A DNA stretch of 64,000 nt from Maylandia zebra. Taxonomy: Eukaryota; Chordata; Actinopteri; Cichliformes; Cichlidae. Position 1 is the first letter of the stretch. Each line of letters begins with the position of its first letter. The notes below the pieces were generated by a model. It had not been told where the DNA came from and searched no databases. It saw only the letters and a program-made list of their open reading frames with translations. The stretch lies in contig NC_135185.1 of NCBI RefSeq assembly GCF_041146795.1, forward strand, positions 30,306,529 to 30,370,528, written 5' to 3'. Shown here piece after piece: positions 61,786 to 64,000 of the stretch. The position numbers were made by a program, and so were the translations under genes.

Positions 61786-64000
61786 GCTCGTTTTGACTCC
61801 ACATATCTACGGCATGAAAACTGCTTCTCTAAATCTCTGCCAGAATCTTTTATGCTTTATGGCTCAAGGCAGTAAAAACACCCAGACAGCAGCACAAAGC
61901 AGACAGGTCCATAGTATTTATTATTTGGTACCCATGAATAGACAGCAGGTGCTTGAGTGTTTCAGAGTGCCAGTAGTTATCTTGCTGATTGCGAAACTAA
62001 AAGCACAAAATGCCCTGAATATGTTACATGCATAGTAATGTGCCCATATCATAATAAAGTGTGCTTTTGGTTAATGAAATTTAGCCAATTTACATTTACA
62101 ATGCACTCGATACATAGTGTCATTGTGTCTTGTGCTGAGGATAACATTTGGTACATCGACTCGAGTTAAGCATATCTCTCTACCTTATACTCAACGAGGT
62201 TACTGGTTTATGTTAACAATAATTACTAATATGACCTGTACAGTGCATTGCAACGACTCTAATACAAAAGAATAGATGATTGACTCATTCAGCAGCGTAG
62301 TTTATCTCTATAGCAGTCACTGGCCTCATGGGGGAGCTGTGAGACCATAATCTCCTCAGTCCAAGCACTTTCTGTATGTAGAAGGAGTCTGAAGCCACAG
62401 TGGAGCAGAGAGGCCTTTTATCTTCGGTGTGCGTCGTCTATCGAGGGTCAAATATTGTTCCCAGTTGCAGTTCGGGGCTTAGATGTTGATTCGCTGAGGA
62501 GTGTTGCTCCGGTGCAGGGCTGGTCCCTGTCTGTGTGCCCTCTTTGGAGAATCCAACCATCCTTCCCTAAATTAGCACTCCATAATAGTCCAGCATGCAA
62601 ATATTTCTTTTTTTCCCCCCATAGTCATTAAAACACGACAGATAATTCGTGGAGACAACAAAAAAAATGTTTGTTTTTTAAATGATCAGGTAACATTTTG
62701 TGATTAAAAAATATTCATGCAGTTTTAAAAAAGCAATAAGTGATCCTATATTGAGTAGCAGGCCTTGTAACGTCTCCAAGACGGGAGATCAACTTGTTCT
62801 GATATCATGATATGAAGACAGCACAGTTCAGTCTTTTAACACTCTGGTTTCTGGTCCTGTGGTTCAGCCACCACTAGATGGACCCATGGCACTGGATACT
62901 TTAAATACTACAGCAGAAGCCTAAAAAAAACCGGAGATGCTATTTGGCCTGTGACTGTGTACGTATGGCTGTGACTAAACGGCGCTGCACACCACAACTG
63001 TTTGCACAGCCACGTTTTTGAACCTCTCAAAGCAAATGAATAATTTGCCAGCCAGAAGAAATTAATCATCGCCACGCGTCTCATTACAGAGCAGTGTTGT
63101 AGAAATGAAACATTAATTCTCAACACAGACGTTTGGATGAAGCACGCCACGGTGCAGTGTGAATGCTACATTAAGCCCTTATGTCAAATTTTGGAATGTA
63201 ATGAAGCATGAAAAGTTATACCTCTAAAAATCCATTTTGTAGATGCCTCTCAGCGTGGAGAATACAGGCTTTGTACTGCGCCTTTTCACAGTGCTAAAGC
63301 TGTGCTCGCTGTTTAACTGACACGTGCTTCGCTTAGGACACAAATATAATAGAAAGATATAAAAAGAGGTTGGATATTTCTAAAAACAAAACAATCAAAA
63401 AAAACTGGACAGGCTTTATTTATTGCTGGCTGCTTTGTGAGTACAGAGGCAAATGTCAAACAGATTTGTGTCTGTGCTGATGTGCCTCTTAGACTTTGTA
63501 TTTATGTCCGAGTTAGGATTGGCTGCAGCTATTTTTGGATCCCGAAATCATAAGACGATAGTCATCACTGCAAACGTTGTGGCGAGTTACACGCAGTCCT
63601 ATCAAAGAATATTTAGCAGATGTTCTTTTCGTTTCTAATAACGCTTAATATAAAACAACCTGAAAACAATAAACTGATCAGCTTCATCGAGACTCACAAC
63701 CAGTTTGCCGCCTAAGTGATGAAGAGCCCTGCACTGCATTTGCTTGTACTGTACGCTGCATGCCGTGCTGTGTGTTGGCTGAGGTTCCCCTTGTCGACAT
63801 TGTCTCATCATCAGTGTTTCAATTTGGGGTGTTCACCCCAGCAAGCCCAGTGCTGCAATACCAATATGGCAGCAGTCCTCGGAGCAGTGTCTGAGAGCCT
63901 CCACAGCAGCCCTGTCCAGCCCAGCTCCACTGTCTGTGCCCGTGCCCCGGCCCCTGTGCGGCAGCCACCCACCCGACAGGGTCTGGCTGTGCCCCTGCAG
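61786..64000. other. unassigned DNA at the window end
   Basis: No coding exon is supported. A CTCF-like core (CCACTAGATGG) occurs at 62871-62881. A CpG-moderate stretch from 63866 stays open to the last base, possibly by chance. Confidence 0.35.

Overview
The window is vertebrate genomic DNA, almost certainly from a teleost fish and probably a percomorph (cichlid-like). Evidence: spliced genes with GT-AG introns, fish-type repeats (Tc1/mariner, hAT, L2-like LINEs, long TA and TG microsatellites), and a chain of fish orthologues of human genes. No bacterial or viral gene organisation was seen, and I recognised no LTR element, endogenous retrovirus or Polinton.

Five protein-coding genes are supported, all on the + strand. 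(1) dll4, 1103-5942, 11 coding exons: the endothelial Notch ligand Delta-like 4. (2) chac1, 8510-9946, 3 exons: glutathione-specific gamma-glutamylcyclotransferase. (3) A rhov-like gene, 21120-21952, 3 exons: an atypical Rho GTPase that lacks the expected C-terminal palmitoylation cysteine. (4) zfyve1, 26302-32560, 11 coding exons: the DFCP1 omegasome ATPase with two FYVE domains. (5) dpf3, 35147-55247, 10 exons seen: the BAF-complex subunit in its DPF3a form, with a 14-codon cassette exon inside the C2H2 finger.

The first three genes match the human 15q15 set RHOV/DLL4/CHAC1 and the last two match the human 14q24 pair ZFYVE1/DPF3. The window therefore holds a junction between blocks that are on separate human chromosomes. 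The genes do not form one pathway: DLL4 is a surface ligand, CHAC1 degrades glutathione under ATF4 stress control and has been reported to antagonise Notch, the Rho protein is a membrane or cytoskeletal GTPase, ZFYVE1 works in autophagosome formation and DPF3 in chromatin remodelling.

Non-coding layout: dll4 promoter and intron 3 with a SOX/ETS/RBPJ-like motif cluster; a 1.2 kb dll4 3'UTR; a TA microsatellite; the chac1 promoter with ATF4/CRE-like motifs; about 10.8 kb without genes between chac1 and the Rho gene; a LINE-rich stretch at 22.7-25.2 kb; then zfyve1. The dpf3 introns are a graveyard of DNA transposons: a nearly intact Tc1 element, a hAT nested in a hAT, two related 1 kb hAT elements, and an old Tc1 copy split by two hAT insertions next to the cassette exon. 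From 56.1 kb to the end I see only decayed Tc1 and LINE pieces and unassigned DNA; the PHD exons of the long DPF3b form were not found.
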